NCBI GenBank assembly: GCA_025924355.1
Contig: JAICEE010000002.1
Coordinates: forward strand, 1 to 52,576
Source of the DNA: Nitrososphaera sp.
GTDB lineage: Archaea > Thermoproteota > Nitrososphaeria > Nitrososphaerales > Nitrososphaeraceae
Length of the DNA stretch: 52,576 nucleotides
Direction of reading: 5' to 3'
Below are positions 26,277-34,803 of this stretch, piece by piece. The number at the start of each line of letters is the position of its first letter. Positions within the stretch are counted from its first letter, which is position 1. The translations under genes were made by a program, and so were the position numbers. The notes under the pieces are model-generated. The model was given only the letters and a program-made list of their open reading frames with translations, was not told where the DNA came from and did no database searches.

Positions 26277-27014
26277 TTGTTACCAGCAGCAGCGGGTTAT
26301 GACCGAGCCATCACAGTATTTTCTCCAGACGGAAGGCTTTACCAGGTAGAATATGCAATTGAAACCGTCAGACGGGGAACACTTGCGATAGGCGTTAAAA
26401 GTACGGATGGAGTAATCCTTGCAGTTGAGGAAAAAACAAGAAAGCTCCAGATATCAAATGTTACCCAAAAGATCTTTCAAGTAGACGATCATATAGGCGT
26501 CGCTGCGGCGGGATACATCCCCGATGCACGTACTCAGGTCGACCATGCAAGGTTCTTTGCACAGAGCAACAGGCTGATATACGATGAGCCCGTAGATGTT
26601 GAAGGTGTTGCTAAGAACCTCGCAGACATGGCTCAGCAATTTACACAGTATGCAGGTGTCAGGCCATTTGGCGTTGCTTTGATACTTGCAGGCGTTGACA
26701 AGAATGGTTCTGCCCTTTATCTGACAGACCCAAGTGGCACATATATCGGCTATGATGCCGTCGCGATCGGCGCAGGGAGCGATCAAGTGACTGAATTCCT
26801 GGAAAAAAGCTACAAGCCGGACATTGGTCTTGACGAAGGTGCGGCCCTTGCTATTGAGTCAATATATCTGGTTAGTGAGGAAAAGACAAGCACCAGGCAC
26901 CTGAAGATGGCCATAATCGACACCAAGGCAAAGACAATGCGAAAGGCAGAAGAGGATGAAATTCAAAAATACGCAGCAACGGCTAAAGACAGGGCCTCAA
27001 AGCGCGGGGCATGA
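26277..27014 (+). CDS. psmA: proteasome alpha subunit
   Basis: Forms the outer rings of the archaeal 20S proteasome (245 residues). The N-terminus YDRAITVFSPDGRLYQVEYA is the alpha signature that gates the chamber, followed by GVILAVEEKTRKL and PFGVALILAGVD. The C-terminal tail is charged and has no clear HbYX-type motif; those belong to the ATPases. The start is TTG. A GCTTAAATGG box at about 26242-26250 leaves almost no leader. The beta gene is elsewhere at 15165. Confidence 0.96.
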   Translation: MLPAAAGYDRAITVFSPDGRLYQVEYAIETVRRGTLAIGVKSTDGVILAVEEKTRKLQISNVTQKIFQVDDHIGVAAAGYIPDARTQVDHARFFAQSNRLIYDEPVDVEGVAKNLADMAQQFTQYAGVRPFGVALILAGVDKNGSALYLTDPSGTYIGYDAVAIGAGSDQVTEFLEKSYKPDIGLDEGAALAIESIYLVSEEKTSTRHLKMAIIDTKAKTMRKAEEDEIQKYAATAKDRASKRGA

Positions 27015-27054
27015 TAAAACCAATTTATATAGATCCCGGTAAACTGGATTAACA

Positions 27055-27717
27055 ATGGTAGCGACAATAGGCACAAAAGCTCCAAACCTGGAAGTTTCGA
27101 GCTGGGTACAGGGAAAACCAACAAACATTGACAAGGAGAGAGGCAATGTTGTGCTAGTTGAAGTATTCCAGGTCAATTGCCCTGGCTGCTTCCTTTACAG
27201 CATGCCTGAAGTAATTGATATTTATAGAAGATATAGAGATAAAGGCCTCACGGTTCTGGGTCTTGCAACCGCCTTTGAGGATTTTGATAAGAACACTCTT
27301 GAGAATCTTCAAAAGTTAGTCAGTACGGGCGAAGTCGTAGGAGAGACATATCGTTCATTCAGTAACATTGGCCAGGTAAGAGACGGCAACAAATTACCTT
27401 ACACAATACCTTTTCCTGTTGCTATGGACATGTTAGTCAAGCAATCCGGCCCGCTGACCCACAGTAAGGTCATGGACTTTATCGAAGCCAACGTCCCTAG
27501 CTTTCGGTCATATGCTGAAAAAGATAGACAGGTATTGATTGAGCGCGTCAAACAATACCTAAAATCAAAGGAGTATTCAGCTAAGACTTTTGACGAATAT
27601 GCTTTACGCGGCACCCCATCCGTCATAATTATCGACAGAAAAGGAGTTTTAAGGGGAACTTACTTTGGATCAAATGGCTTTTTGAAAGGTACAGTTGAAG
27701 AGCTGATAGGGGAGTAA
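27055..27717 (+). CDS. thioredoxin-fold redoxin (TlpA/AhpC-like)
   Basis: A 220-residue cytosolic thioredoxin-like protein with a C42-P-G-C45 active site (QVNCPGCFLYSMPEV) and a cis-Pro loop (LRGTPSVIIIDRKG). A long helical insertion (about 85-165) lies between the halves. No signal peptide. It probably reduces disulfides or peroxides, but the substrate is unknown. It overlaps the next gene by one base (TAATG), suggesting coupling. Confidence 0.85.
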   Translation: MVATIGTKAPNLEVSSWVQGKPTNIDKERGNVVLVEVFQVNCPGCFLYSMPEVIDIYRRYRDKGLTVLGLATAFEDFDKNTLENLQKLVSTGEVVGETYRSFSNIGQVRDGNKLPYTIPFPVAMDMLVKQSGPLTHSKVMDFIEANVPSFRSYAEKDRQVLIERVKQYLKSKEYSAKTFDEYALRGTPSVIIIDRKGVLRGTYFGSNGFLKGTVEELIGE

Positions 27718-28577
27718 TGCCTAATCTTTGGATCACAATACCAGACTCCTCACTTTCTGATGAGCAGACAAAGCGCGACAAAAGCGTAAAAATAGCACAA
27801 TTTGCTCGTGCCTGCTCAATTTTTAGAGTCAAGAGGGTATACATCTATCATGATGCTCTATCTCAATTCGAAAAAGACGACCCTGAATTGCTCAGGATAA
27901 TACTCCGCTATCTTGACACACCCCAGTACCTCCGAAAAATGCTCTTTCCCATGATGCATCAGCTCCAATACGCAGGCATACTTCACCCGCTAAAGGCACC
28001 TCACCATAGGGTATCTGAAGACATCAACAAGGTGAAAGCAGGTGATGTCCGCACAGGTGTTATCGTCAAAGTTAAGGGTCAACTATTTGTTGAAGTTGGT
28101 CTAGGATGTCTTGTGCCCTTTGTAGGTGAGGGTCTTGAAGGTAAGAAAGTGAATGTCAGGTTCACCTCGTCGTATCCAAACCTCAAGGCTATCCAAGCAA
28201 CAGAGCAAGACATTCTTGATTATTGGGGTTATGAAGTAAAAGAGATTCCTTCAATTTCAAAGCTTCTTGCAAGCGTTGAAAAAACCGCTATAATCCTTAC
28301 GTCGAGAAAGGGTCGCTACTTCAAAAACATCGAGGCCAGACTTGCTGAACACACCAGAAATGTTCATAACATTCTAGTTGCGTTTGGAGCACCCAAGCAC
28401 GGCCTTCATGAGATCCTTGCCAAGGAACGTGCCAACATCAGCCCCTATGAATATGTTGTAAACATGTTCCCAAATCAAGGCACTGAAACTGTAAGACTGG
28501 AAGAAGCAGTGCTTGGAACTCTAGCCATATTGAATAGCACTTTACAATTAACCGAACATTCAGCTCGGCCTAAATAA
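27717..28577 (+). CDS. SPOUT-class RNA methyltransferase (SPOUT1/C9orf114-like)
   Basis: A 286-residue protein of the archaeal/eukaryotic SPOUT1 family. Seen are the N-terminal WITIPDSSLSDEQTKRDKS, a PLKAPHHRV segment, a central OB-like insertion (GDVRTGVIVKVKG to VNVRFTS), and the C-terminal SAM-knot region with AFGAPKHGLHEIL and VVNMFPNQGTETVRLEEA. It likely methylates RNA; the target site is not known to me for archaea. Confidence 0.88.
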   Translation: MPNLWITIPDSSLSDEQTKRDKSVKIAQFARACSIFRVKRVYIYHDALSQFEKDDPELLRIILRYLDTPQYLRKMLFPMMHQLQYAGILHPLKAPHHRVSEDINKVKAGDVRTGVIVKVKGQLFVEVGLGCLVPFVGEGLEGKKVNVRFTSSYPNLKAIQATEQDILDYWGYEVKEIPSISKLLASVEKTAIILTSRKGRYFKNIEARLAEHTRNVHNILVAFGAPKHGLHEILAKERANISPYEYVVNMFPNQGTETVRLEEAVLGTLAILNSTLQLTEHSARPK

Positions 28578-28801
28578 GATCATCAAAGAGATACTATGAC
28601 AGGCCAACGCATCGTGAAGCTAGAATCAATAACCTCCGGAAGCCTGCTCATCCGATTCCTGAAGAATCTATTCTTCTGTTATAAGCTTGTTATAGAATGC
28701 AATTGAACCCTACATGACCAAAGACGTACGTCATGTGCTGGCACACATGAACCAATATTGTAAATCAAGATGTAATAGTCAAATTATATATGCTCGAGCT
28801 C

Positions 28802-28927
28802 TTAGCGTTTAGGAGTAAGGCCAATATAACTTCCGCAAGGATCGCCAAGATATTGTGTCACTAGACCCTCGAAGAAATCTTGAACGCACGCAGCATATAC
28901 GAGTGAACTGGGCTTTCTGTAAATAAC
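28802..28927 (-). pseudogene. coding remnant with VOC-like tail
   Basis: An open stretch without a usable start codon near its beginning, reading AACVQDFFEGLVTQYLGD and then PCGSYIGL before TAA. The end resembles the DPDGNYIGL segment near the C-terminus of glyoxalase/VOC proteins. A stop codon precedes it, so it is at most a fragment. The family link is tentative. Confidence 0.3.
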
Positions 28928-29023
28928 CTAAGAAAAGCAGATTGGTTATTTGATGGAAATGGAGTCTATGCGAAATACACCAATTCAATTTTTACATTTT
29001 TGATGGAACGCTACAAGCTCTAG

Positions 29024-29164
29024 TCACCAAGGCTTTACTGTTATTTCGTTTCCTGGGTGGGGATATCTATCTGGTACAGCCCAGCCATCATCCTCATTGT
29101 TTGCTCTTGTTTGGCCACGGGCAAGAAATTCGGACCAAGCAAAGCAACTATTTAGTAAGAGATT
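29024..29164 (-). pseudogene. coding remnant of unknown family
   Basis: A 46-codon open stretch with natural-looking sequence (FAWSEFLARGQTRANNEDDG, then WAVPDRYPHPGNE) ending in TGA, but with no ATG, GTG or TTG. An in-frame stop lies just upstream. I do not recognise the family. It is probably the 3' end of a broken gene. Confidence 0.3.
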
Positions 29165-29340
29165 CTAGAATAACCATCGATCGGAGATGTATATCTTCTC
29201 ATCCCATAGAAACATAGAAACATATCCAACAAAGCAAAACGGATATGTATCCGTTTTCATCATAAAAAGTGCATCTTCTATCAAGAACCGCTAGTGTAAC
29301 TTATAAATTTAATAGTGCTCCTAAATGAGCTACTAGTAAT

Positions 29341-29535
29341 ATGTCTGCTTCCAGCATTGGTCCGACTACTGACAGCGGCGACAACGCTAATCCCCGGGCT
29401 AGGATAGCCCAGCCATTTGTATGCCATGCATGTGGCAAATTCTTCAAGTCTGAGAATGAGCTCAATTTGCACAAGAGTTTAGACCATAAGCCCCAAAAAT
29501 TTCTTTATAGTTTACGTGGACTACTTGTTGCCTGA
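29341..29535 (+). CDS. small C2H2 zinc-finger protein
   Basis: A 64-residue protein with one classical C2H2 finger, CHACGKFFKSENELNLHKSLDH (C-x2-C-x12-H-x4-H). The first 25 residues are low-complexity (Ser/Thr/Asp/Asn). An AACTTATAAATTTAA box about 40 nt upstream suggests a short leader. Single C2H2 proteins occur in thaumarchaea; DNA or RNA binding is inferred. Confidence 0.75.
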   Translation: MSASSIGPTTDSGDNANPRARIAQPFVCHACGKFFKSENELNLHKSLDHKPQKFLYSLRGLLVA

Positions 29536-29566
29536 AATAGCAGCAGTTTGTGTGGGTGTGTGTGTC

Positions 29567-29582
29567 GATGAGCATGCTCATC
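29567..29582. repeat. 16-bp perfect palindrome after the zinc-finger gene
   Basis: GATGAGCATGCTCATC is fully self-complementary and follows a GT-rich run (29549-29566). It sits between the zinc-finger gene and the ribosomal operon promoter (TTATTAAAG at about 29704). It may be a terminator stem or a binding site. Confidence 0.4.
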
Positions 29583-29737
29583 TATTACAATGTCCCGCTA
29601 TACCGCCATGTGACAATCTGACAATACGCATTATGAATATTTACTGTCGAATTTGGATGTTTTTCAGGTGATTGCTATTACTATCTAGTTGGGGTCAAAT
29701 GACTTATTAAAGGGAGAGCCAGTGTGGTGCAGTATCT

Positions 29738-30736
29738 ATGGGTCACCGTAAGTATAGTGCCCCCAGAAGGGGTAGCATTGCTTTTAGACCAAGAGCAAGA
29801 GCTAAGAGTTTGGAGGCGAGGGTGAGAACCTGGCCCCAACTTGCAGCAGAGAAGAGTTCTCTTTTAGGTTTTGCAGGTTTCAAAGCTGGCGGCATTCAGA
29901 TCTTGACAGTGGATGATAGGGAGAAGACTCCAAATTTTGGCAAGCAGCTGTTGAATGCTGCAACTGTAATTGCGACGCCGCCGATAAGGATCATCGGCAT
30001 TCGCGGCTACAAACACGATCTTCACGGTCAGCATGCCATATTTGATGTCTATGCGAAGGACCTACCAAAAGAGCTGTCGCGCAAATTTGACTCTAAGATT
30101 AAGGATGATGGATTATCACAGGTAGAATCTCTCCTGGATATTGCAAACGACGTGATGGCGGTTGTTGCAGTATCTCCAAATTCAATCGGCCTTGCACAAA
30201 AAGTACCTTTCGTTTTTGAAGTGGCAGTTTCTGGCGAAGAGGCTAGGTCGCAATATGATTATGTAAAAAACATTCTGGGAAAGGAAATAAAAATAGCTGA
30301 TGTTTTTCAAATTGGACAGAATATAGATGTTTTTGGCATAACTCGTGGCAAAGGAATAGAAGGTCCAATTACTAGGTTTGGCGTTAAGAGAAAACAACAC
30401 AAATCAAGAAAGAGTGTCCGCGCTGTAGGTACGTTGGGTCCAATCTCACCAGCTGTAGTCATGTATACTGTCGCTAGGCAGGGTCAGCGGGGATTCCATC
30501 AGAGAACCGAATACAATAAGCGGATATTGATAATTTCAAACACGGACAAAGACGCAGAGAATTCAATAAATCCCCCAGGCGGCTTTAAACACTTTGGGCT
30601 CGTTAGAGGCGACTACATTGTAGTAAGAGGTTCAATCCCAGGCGTTCCAAAGCGGTTGGTAAAGATGAGACAGCCAATACGCAGTGTGTCAAAGAAGGTG
30701 CTTGAGCCAAAGGTCTTGGAGGTAGTTGTGAAATGA
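29738..30736 (+). CDS. rpl3: 50S ribosomal protein uL3
   Basis: First gene of the ribosomal operon (332 residues). It has the archaeal/eukaryotic uL3 N-terminus MGHRKYSAPRRGSIAFRPR and the conserved VIGITRGKGIEGP-like segment (DVFGITRGKGIEGPITRFG). The loop reaching the peptidyl-transferase centre is present (GTLGPISPAVVMYTVARQGQ). A TTATTAAAG box lies about 30 nt upstream of the ATG. Overlaps rpl4 by 4 bp. Confidence 0.97.
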   Translation: MGHRKYSAPRRGSIAFRPRARAKSLEARVRTWPQLAAEKSSLLGFAGFKAGGIQILTVDDREKTPNFGKQLLNAATVIATPPIRIIGIRGYKHDLHGQHAIFDVYAKDLPKELSRKFDSKIKDDGLSQVESLLDIANDVMAVVAVSPNSIGLAQKVPFVFEVAVSGEEARSQYDYVKNILGKEIKIADVFQIGQNIDVFGITRGKGIEGPITRFGVKRKQHKSRKSVRAVGTLGPISPAVVMYTVARQGQRGFHQRTEYNKRILIISNTDKDAENSINPPGGFKHFGLVRGDYIVVRGSIPGVPKRLVKMRQPIRSVSKKVLEPKVLEVVVK

Positions 30737-31545
30737 AAGCCAAAGTTATTCAAATAAACGGCACAGAATCGGGTGAGATAGAACTACCCAGAGTTTTTGA
30801 TACTCCATACCGACCTGAAGTAATTCATAAAGTATACGTGAACGTTCTTTCGCATTCATACCAAAGACAAGGACGATATCCGGCAGCTGGGGAGATGGTC
30901 AGTGCTGAGTCCCGCAATACAGGGCTTGGGATTGCCCGCCTTGCAAGGGCTCGAGGAGAAGGCTTTCCTAGGGCAGGCCAGGCTGCAGGTGTTGCTGGCG
31001 TAAGACATGGACGAGTTGCCCACCCGCCAGAATCTTGGAAAATCTTTTACAAAAAAATCAATCATAAAGAAAAACAGCTCGGCCTTTGCTCTGCAATAGC
31101 AGTTACAGCCAAAAAGGAGCTGGTACAACGACGTGGCCACAAGATAGGTAATGAGGTCAAACTTCCTCTAGTTGTCTCAAACGACATTGAATCAATAGCA
31201 AAAACCAAAGATCTCAAGAATGCGTTGACACGCCTTGGACTAGGAGATGACATCGCTCGGGCAAGCATGGTACGAAAGGCAAGATCAGGAACGGCAAGGC
31301 GCAGGGGAAGGTCAACTCGGTCTGGAACGAGTGCCCTCATTATAGTTGGAAACGATTCTAAACTTGTCCGGCTTTCCCAGTCAGTAATAGGCGTAGACAT
31401 CAAGCATGCCAAGGATGTAAGTATCCTTGATCTGATGCCTGGCTCAAAGCCAATAAGGCTAACAATCTTCTCTCAGGGTGCAATTGAATACATGAAAAGG
31501 CTGCAGGCACCTGTGCACAAAGTACTGGAGGTTATCGGAAAGTGA
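30733..31545 (+). CDS. rpl4: 50S ribosomal protein uL4
   Basis: Large-subunit protein lining the exit tunnel (270 residues, the archaeal length). The extended tunnel loop is clear (GLGIARLARARGEGFPRAGQ, then GVRHGRVAHPP). The C-terminal segment SGTARRRGRSTRSGTSALII matches the archaeal family. It overlaps both neighbours by 4 bp. Confidence 0.97.
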   Translation: MKAKVIQINGTESGEIELPRVFDTPYRPEVIHKVYVNVLSHSYQRQGRYPAAGEMVSAESRNTGLGIARLARARGEGFPRAGQAAGVAGVRHGRVAHPPESWKIFYKKINHKEKQLGLCSAIAVTAKKELVQRRGHKIGNEVKLPLVVSNDIESIAKTKDLKNALTRLGLGDDIARASMVRKARSGTARRRGRSTRSGTSALIIVGNDSKLVRLSQSVIGVDIKHAKDVSILDLMPGSKPIRLTIFSQGAIEYMKRLQAPVHKVLEVIGK

Positions 31546-31886
31546 GCAAGGAAAGAGCAATAAAGCCAGCGCCTGTCACACAGAAGAAACAAGTTGCCGC
31601 GCCTAGGCCAAAGAGCGACATGACTTCAGGGCAAGCAGCAACTATGATACTCGCCCCTTATGTTACAGAGAAGACGTTCAACCAGATAGAAAAAGAGAAC
31701 AAGCTTGCTTTCATTGTAGCAGAAAAGGCTACCAAGAAGCAGATCATCGATGCCATCAATATACTCTATGAGGCCGACATCGAGGAGGTTAACACTACGA
31801 GGACAATTCGTGGCAAGAAAGCCTTTGTCAAGTTCAAGACACCCGAAGGAGCAAGAGATCTTGCAACGAAGTTGGCTTTAGTATAG
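31542..31886 (+). CDS. rpl23: 50S ribosomal protein uL23
   Basis: Tunnel-exit protein that contacts SRP and nascent-chain factors (114 residues). The core starts at ILAPYVTEKTFNQIEKENKL and continues with TKKQIIDAINILYEADIEEV. A Lys/Pro/Ala-rich N-terminal extension of about 30 residues precedes it. Start is GTG, overlapping rpl4. uL2 normally follows in archaea but is absent here. Confidence 0.96.
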   Translation: MSKERAIKPAPVTQKKQVAAPRPKSDMTSGQAATMILAPYVTEKTFNQIEKENKLAFIVAEKATKKQIIDAINILYEADIEEVNTTRTIRGKKAFVKFKTPEGARDLATKLALV

Positions 31887-31907
31887 AAAGGCTTCTTTTC
31901 TCGTTAG

Positions 31908-31916
31908 ATTTAAAAG
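31908..31916 (+). promoter_or_regulatory. internal TATA-like box before rps19
   Basis: ATTTAAAAG lies 32-40 nt upstream of the rps19 TTG, in the only sizeable gap (61 bp) near the front of the ribosomal operon. This suggests an independent promoter at the point where rpl2 would be expected. Confidence 0.4.
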
Positions 31917-31947
31917 TGGCCTAGAAGCCAGAGATGCAGTGATCTAA

Positions 31948-32355
31948 TTGGTACGTGAGTTTAAGTTTAAAGGTTACAGTCCTGAACAATTGCAATCGCT
32001 TTCAATAGAGAATCTGCTTCCGCTTCTCAATTCAAGACAGCGCAGATCGCTTGATAAGCGCGTCAGCTCTTATATGAATGACGAAAAGAGAAAGCTTCGA
32101 GAGAAGCTCAAGCTTGCAAGAGACGGAAAGCTCAAGGGTCAATTGAGAACACATGCTCGTGACATGATTATTCTTCCTGACATGGTTGGTCTCACTATTT
32201 ACGTTCATAACGGTAAGGATTTTGTACAGGTTAGCATGAAGCCAGAAATGATAGGACATTACCTTGGGGAATATGCGATTACAAACAAGCGTGTTCAACA
32301 TGGTACACCAGGCGTAGGCGCGTCTAGATCAAGCCTGTACGTTCCACTAAAGTGA
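31948..32355 (+). CDS. rps19: 30S ribosomal protein uS19
   Basis: Small-subunit head protein (135 residues). It shows the archaeal-type N-terminal extension (VREFKFKGYSPEQLQSLS), the RRSLDKRVS region, and the core with VHNGKDFVQVSMKPEMIGHY followed by LGEYAITNKRVQHGTPGVG. Start is TTG. The stop overlaps a possible GTG start of rpl22. Confidence 0.97.
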   Translation: MVREFKFKGYSPEQLQSLSIENLLPLLNSRQRRSLDKRVSSYMNDEKRKLREKLKLARDGKLKGQLRTHARDMIILPDMVGLTIYVHNGKDFVQVSMKPEMIGHYLGEYAITNKRVQHGTPGVGASRSSLYVPLK

Positions 32356-32360
32356 TAAGC

Positions 32361-32837
32361 ATGCCACAGTTTGGTTATGCCTTTCAAAGTTATGATAAAA
32401 CAAAACATGTACGTGCATCAATACGCGAAAAAGACATCTCTCATAAACATGCCCGGGAGATAGCTGTCGCCATTAAAGGCAGGTCAATTGAAAAGGCACG
32501 GGAGTTACTTGAGAATGTTATTTCCCGCAAAGAGGCCATTCCGTACCGCCGATACAATAACGAGGTAGCACACAGGTCGAATATACGTGATGGATTTTTT
32601 GCTGGCAGATTCCCGAAAAAGGCTGCATCTGAATTCCTGAGAATTTTAGACAACCTTGAATCTAATGCAGAATATAAGGGTATGGATCTTGACAGACTGC
32701 GAATCGTGAGTGCAGCGGTGCATAAAGGCACTAAACTTAAGCGGTTTCAGCCACGAGCAATGGGTAGATCAAGTCCAAAGTTTGACACCTTGGTTCATGT
32801 AGAGCTTGTTGCACAGGAGGCAAGCAATAAAGAATGA
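32361..32837 (+). CDS. rpl22: 50S ribosomal protein uL22
   Basis: Tunnel protein of the large subunit (158 residues). The N-terminus MPQFGYAFQSYDKTKHVRAS fits the archaeal family. The beta-hairpin and C-terminal VHKGTKLKRFQPRAMGRSSP are present. A GTG at 32352 that overlaps the rps19 stop is an alternative start; the ATG at 32361 matches the usual MP-YGY-like start better. Confidence 0.96.
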   Translation: MPQFGYAFQSYDKTKHVRASIREKDISHKHAREIAVAIKGRSIEKARELLENVISRKEAIPYRRYNNEVAHRSNIRDGFFAGRFPKKAASEFLRILDNLESNAEYKGMDLDRLRIVSAAVHKGTKLKRFQPRAMGRSSPKFDTLVHVELVAQEASNKE

Positions 32838-33547
32838 GTGCAGTAAAAAATGTAATTAAGAATAACTTTCGCAACATGGAGCTCAATGAATTTCTCGCCG
32901 AAGAGCTCAAGGATGCAGGGTATGGAGGCATTGAGGTGCAAAAGACTCCTGTGGGGGCAAGGATAACTGTCTATGTTACCAGGCCTGGACTTGCCATTGG
33001 CAGGAAAGGCGTGGGCATCAAGGACCTTATGACCAAGATCGAGCAAAAATTTGGCCTGCAAAACCCTCAGATTTCAGTTCTTGAAATTCCAAATCCGGAG
33101 CTTAATCCGCAGATAATGTGTAATAGAATTGCTCAGCTAATTGAGCGAGGCACCGCATTTAGACGGGCAGCCATGTGGTCGCTCAATACAATAATGAGCG
33201 CCGGCGCGCTGGGAGTTGAGGTTGTGATTTCTGGAAAACTTAGAACAGAGCGCGCTCACTTTGAAAAACATACAATCGGCATTTTACCAAAGAGCGGCGA
33301 CGTTTCCGATAAAATAGTCAAGACAGGGATTACTCATGTACTAACCAAGATGGGCTTGATGGGGATCCAGCTGAGAATTGCATCCAAGGCATCACTACCG
33401 CAAGAATTTGAGTTTAAGAATGGAGAGATAGACACGCAGGCGTCAGCAGCTCAGCCAAGTCCTCGAACCGAAGAATCCGCCAAGAATGAACAGGCGTCAG
33501 CGGCAGGCGAAGAACAAAAAGGAGGCAAGCAGGATGGCGAGACTTAA
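32834..33547 (+). CDS. rps3: 30S ribosomal protein uS3
   Basis: mRNA-entry protein of the small subunit (237 residues), with an N-terminal KH type-II domain (VTRPGLAIGRKGVGIKDLM). The C-terminal domain has RTERAHFEKHTIGILPKSGD. The tail (about 200-237) is low-complexity, rich in Ala, Gln, Glu and Gly, and overlaps rpl29 by 14 bp. Confidence 0.96.
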   Translation: MSAVKNVIKNNFRNMELNEFLAEELKDAGYGGIEVQKTPVGARITVYVTRPGLAIGRKGVGIKDLMTKIEQKFGLQNPQISVLEIPNPELNPQIMCNRIAQLIERGTAFRRAAMWSLNTIMSAGALGVEVVISGKLRTERAHFEKHTIGILPKSGDVSDKIVKTGITHVLTKMGLMGIQLRIASKASLPQEFEFKNGEIDTQASAAQPSPRTEESAKNEQASAAGEEQKGGKQDGET

Positions 33548-33740
33548 GCTAAAGACATTACGAGAGATGAACGATCAGGATCTGAGTGACAAGCTTGCTG
33601 AGCTCAAAACTGACCTTGGAAAGCTTCAGCTTGAAAAGTCAAAGGGCACCCTTAAGAAGCAGACAGGCAGCATTAGATGGCTCCGGCGAGATATTGCTCG
33701 CATGAAAACAATAATGAACGAGAGAAAAATGCAGAAATGA
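33534..33740 (+). CDS. rpl29: 50S ribosomal protein uL29
   Basis: A 68-residue two-helix protein near the tunnel exit (MARLKLKTLREMNDQDLSDK, then KKQTGSIRWLRRDIARMKTI). The ATG at 33534 follows a GGAGG Shine-Dalgarno-like sequence at 33521-33525 inside rps3. Its stop overlaps the Rpp29 start (ATGA). Confidence 0.95.
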   Translation: MARLKLKTLREMNDQDLSDKLAELKTDLGKLQLEKSKGTLKKQTGSIRWLRRDIARMKTIMNERKMQK

Positions 33741-34015
33741 ATCCAACCTGCCAAAGCGTTCTCTCACGAGGGATCGTAGGCCTTCAGGCAAAAATACTTG
33801 AATCTTCAGATTCAACTTTACAGGGCATAGTCGGCACAATTGTATTTGAAACGAAGAGTACGATATTCATAAGCAAAGATTCCCTTGTAAGACAGGTAGC
33901 AAAAAGGGCAGCAAAAAGGCTCCAGCTTCAAACACCTTCTTGCGTTTGCTTTATAAGTGGTTCCGCATTGATAGGAAGACCTGAGGATCGTATTTCACGG
34001 TTAAATAATGGGTGA
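33737..34015 (+). CDS. rnp1: ribonuclease P protein component 1 (Rpp29/Pop4)
   Basis: Protein subunit of RNase P, which matures tRNA 5' ends (92 residues). The Sm-like barrel is recognisable: SRGIVGLQAKILESSDSTLQ, GIVGTIVFETKSTIFI and the C-terminal GSALIGRPEDRISRL. It sits between uL29 and uS17, its usual archaeal position. The ATG at 33737 overlaps the rpl29 stop by 4 bp. The eIF1/SUI1 gene found here in some archaea is absent. Confidence 0.9.
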   Translation: MNPTCQSVLSRGIVGLQAKILESSDSTLQGIVGTIVFETKSTIFISKDSLVRQVAKRAAKRLQLQTPSCVCFISGSALIGRPEDRISRLNNG

Positions 34016-34026
34016 TATGATAAATT

Positions 34027-34368
34027 ATGGTTAGAAACATTGGCGTCTCGGTTGGTTCCCCTCGGAAGGCTTGTGAAGACGAGTTCTGTCCATTCCATGG
34101 TACACTGTCTGTAAGAGGCAAATTGTTGGCAGGCACTGTATCAAGTGCAAAGGCACCTAAGATGGTTGTAGTATCAAGGGAATACCCTAGAGTGGTTACA
34201 AAGTACAAGCGATTTCAAAGAAGCAAATCAAAAGTACATGCATATCTTCCATCCTGCCTCGAGGTCAAAGAGGGAGAGGAAGTAAGGATTGCAGAGTGCA
34301 GGCGACTCGCCAAGACAGTTTCATTTGTAGTGATTGAGGTGAACACAAAGGATGGCAGCAGGAGCTAA
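34027..34368 (+). CDS. rps17: 30S ribosomal protein uS17
   Basis: OB-fold rRNA-binding protein (113 residues). Archaeal-type features are DEFCPFHGTLSVRGKLLAGT, VVSREYPRVVTKYKRFQRSK and GEEVRIAECRRLAKTVSF. The 3' end overlaps rpl14 by 17 bp. Confidence 0.96.
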   Translation: MVRNIGVSVGSPRKACEDEFCPFHGTLSVRGKLLAGTVSSAKAPKMVVVSREYPRVVTKYKRFQRSKSKVHAYLPSCLEVKEGEEVRIAECRRLAKTVSFVVIEVNTKDGSRS

Positions 34369-34792
34369 GTCAAGAGCGGTTTCTGCAAAGGGAGTCGAAG
34401 AGTTCCGCCCGTATATTACAAGGGCTATTCCAGTTACCGCAAGCCTAGTATGCACTGACAATACTGGTGCGAAGATATTGCGTATTGCGCAAGTGACAAG
34501 GTACAAAGGAAGGCACTCGAGGCAGCCGGCAGCAGCAGTTGGAGATTTCGTCACTGTGACTGTCAAGAAAGGTCCGGCAGAGTTGCGCAAGCAGATTTTT
34601 GGTGCAGTCATCGTCAGGCAGAAATACCCAATACGGAGGCTTAACGGTGTGCGTATAGCCTTTGAAGACAATGCTGCAGTCCTCGTGACACAGGAAGGCG
34701 AAATCAAAGGAACAGATATCAAAGGACCTGTAGCATCAGAGGCTGCAGAGAAATGGCCAAGAATAGCCAACTTGGCGGGCATGATAGTATAG
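34352..34792 (+). CDS. rpl14: 50S ribosomal protein uL14
   Basis: Subunit-interface protein (146 residues). The core shows CTDNTGAKILRIAQV, GDFVTVTVKKGPAELRKQ, IVRQKYPIRRLNGVRIAFED and the C-terminal WPRIANLAGMIV. An Ala-rich N-terminal extension is typical of archaeal forms. Confidence 0.97.
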   Translation: MAAGAKSRAVSAKGVEEFRPYITRAIPVTASLVCTDNTGAKILRIAQVTRYKGRHSRQPAAAVGDFVTVTVKKGPAELRKQIFGAVIVRQKYPIRRLNGVRIAFEDNAAVLVTQEGEIKGTDIKGPVASEAAEKWPRIANLAGMIV

Positions 34793-34803
34793 GTGAGAAA
34801 ATT

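Larger units (their letters stand above)
28578..29340. other. gene-poor interval with coding remnants
   Basis: No intact gene of normal size. It contains two minus-strand coding-like fragments (listed separately), a weak 36-codon plus-strand frame at 28596-28706, a GACGTACGTC palindrome at 28723-28732 next to a TCATGTG/CACATGA hairpin (28731-28750), and a run of stop codons. It looks like decayed sequence between the SPOUT gene and the zinc-finger gene. Confidence 0.45.

Noticed and set aside
29549-29566. GT-rich run as a possible CRISPR or satellite repeat
   Set aside because: It is a short simple-sequence run with no spaced repeat units; no CRISPR array is visible anywhere in the window.
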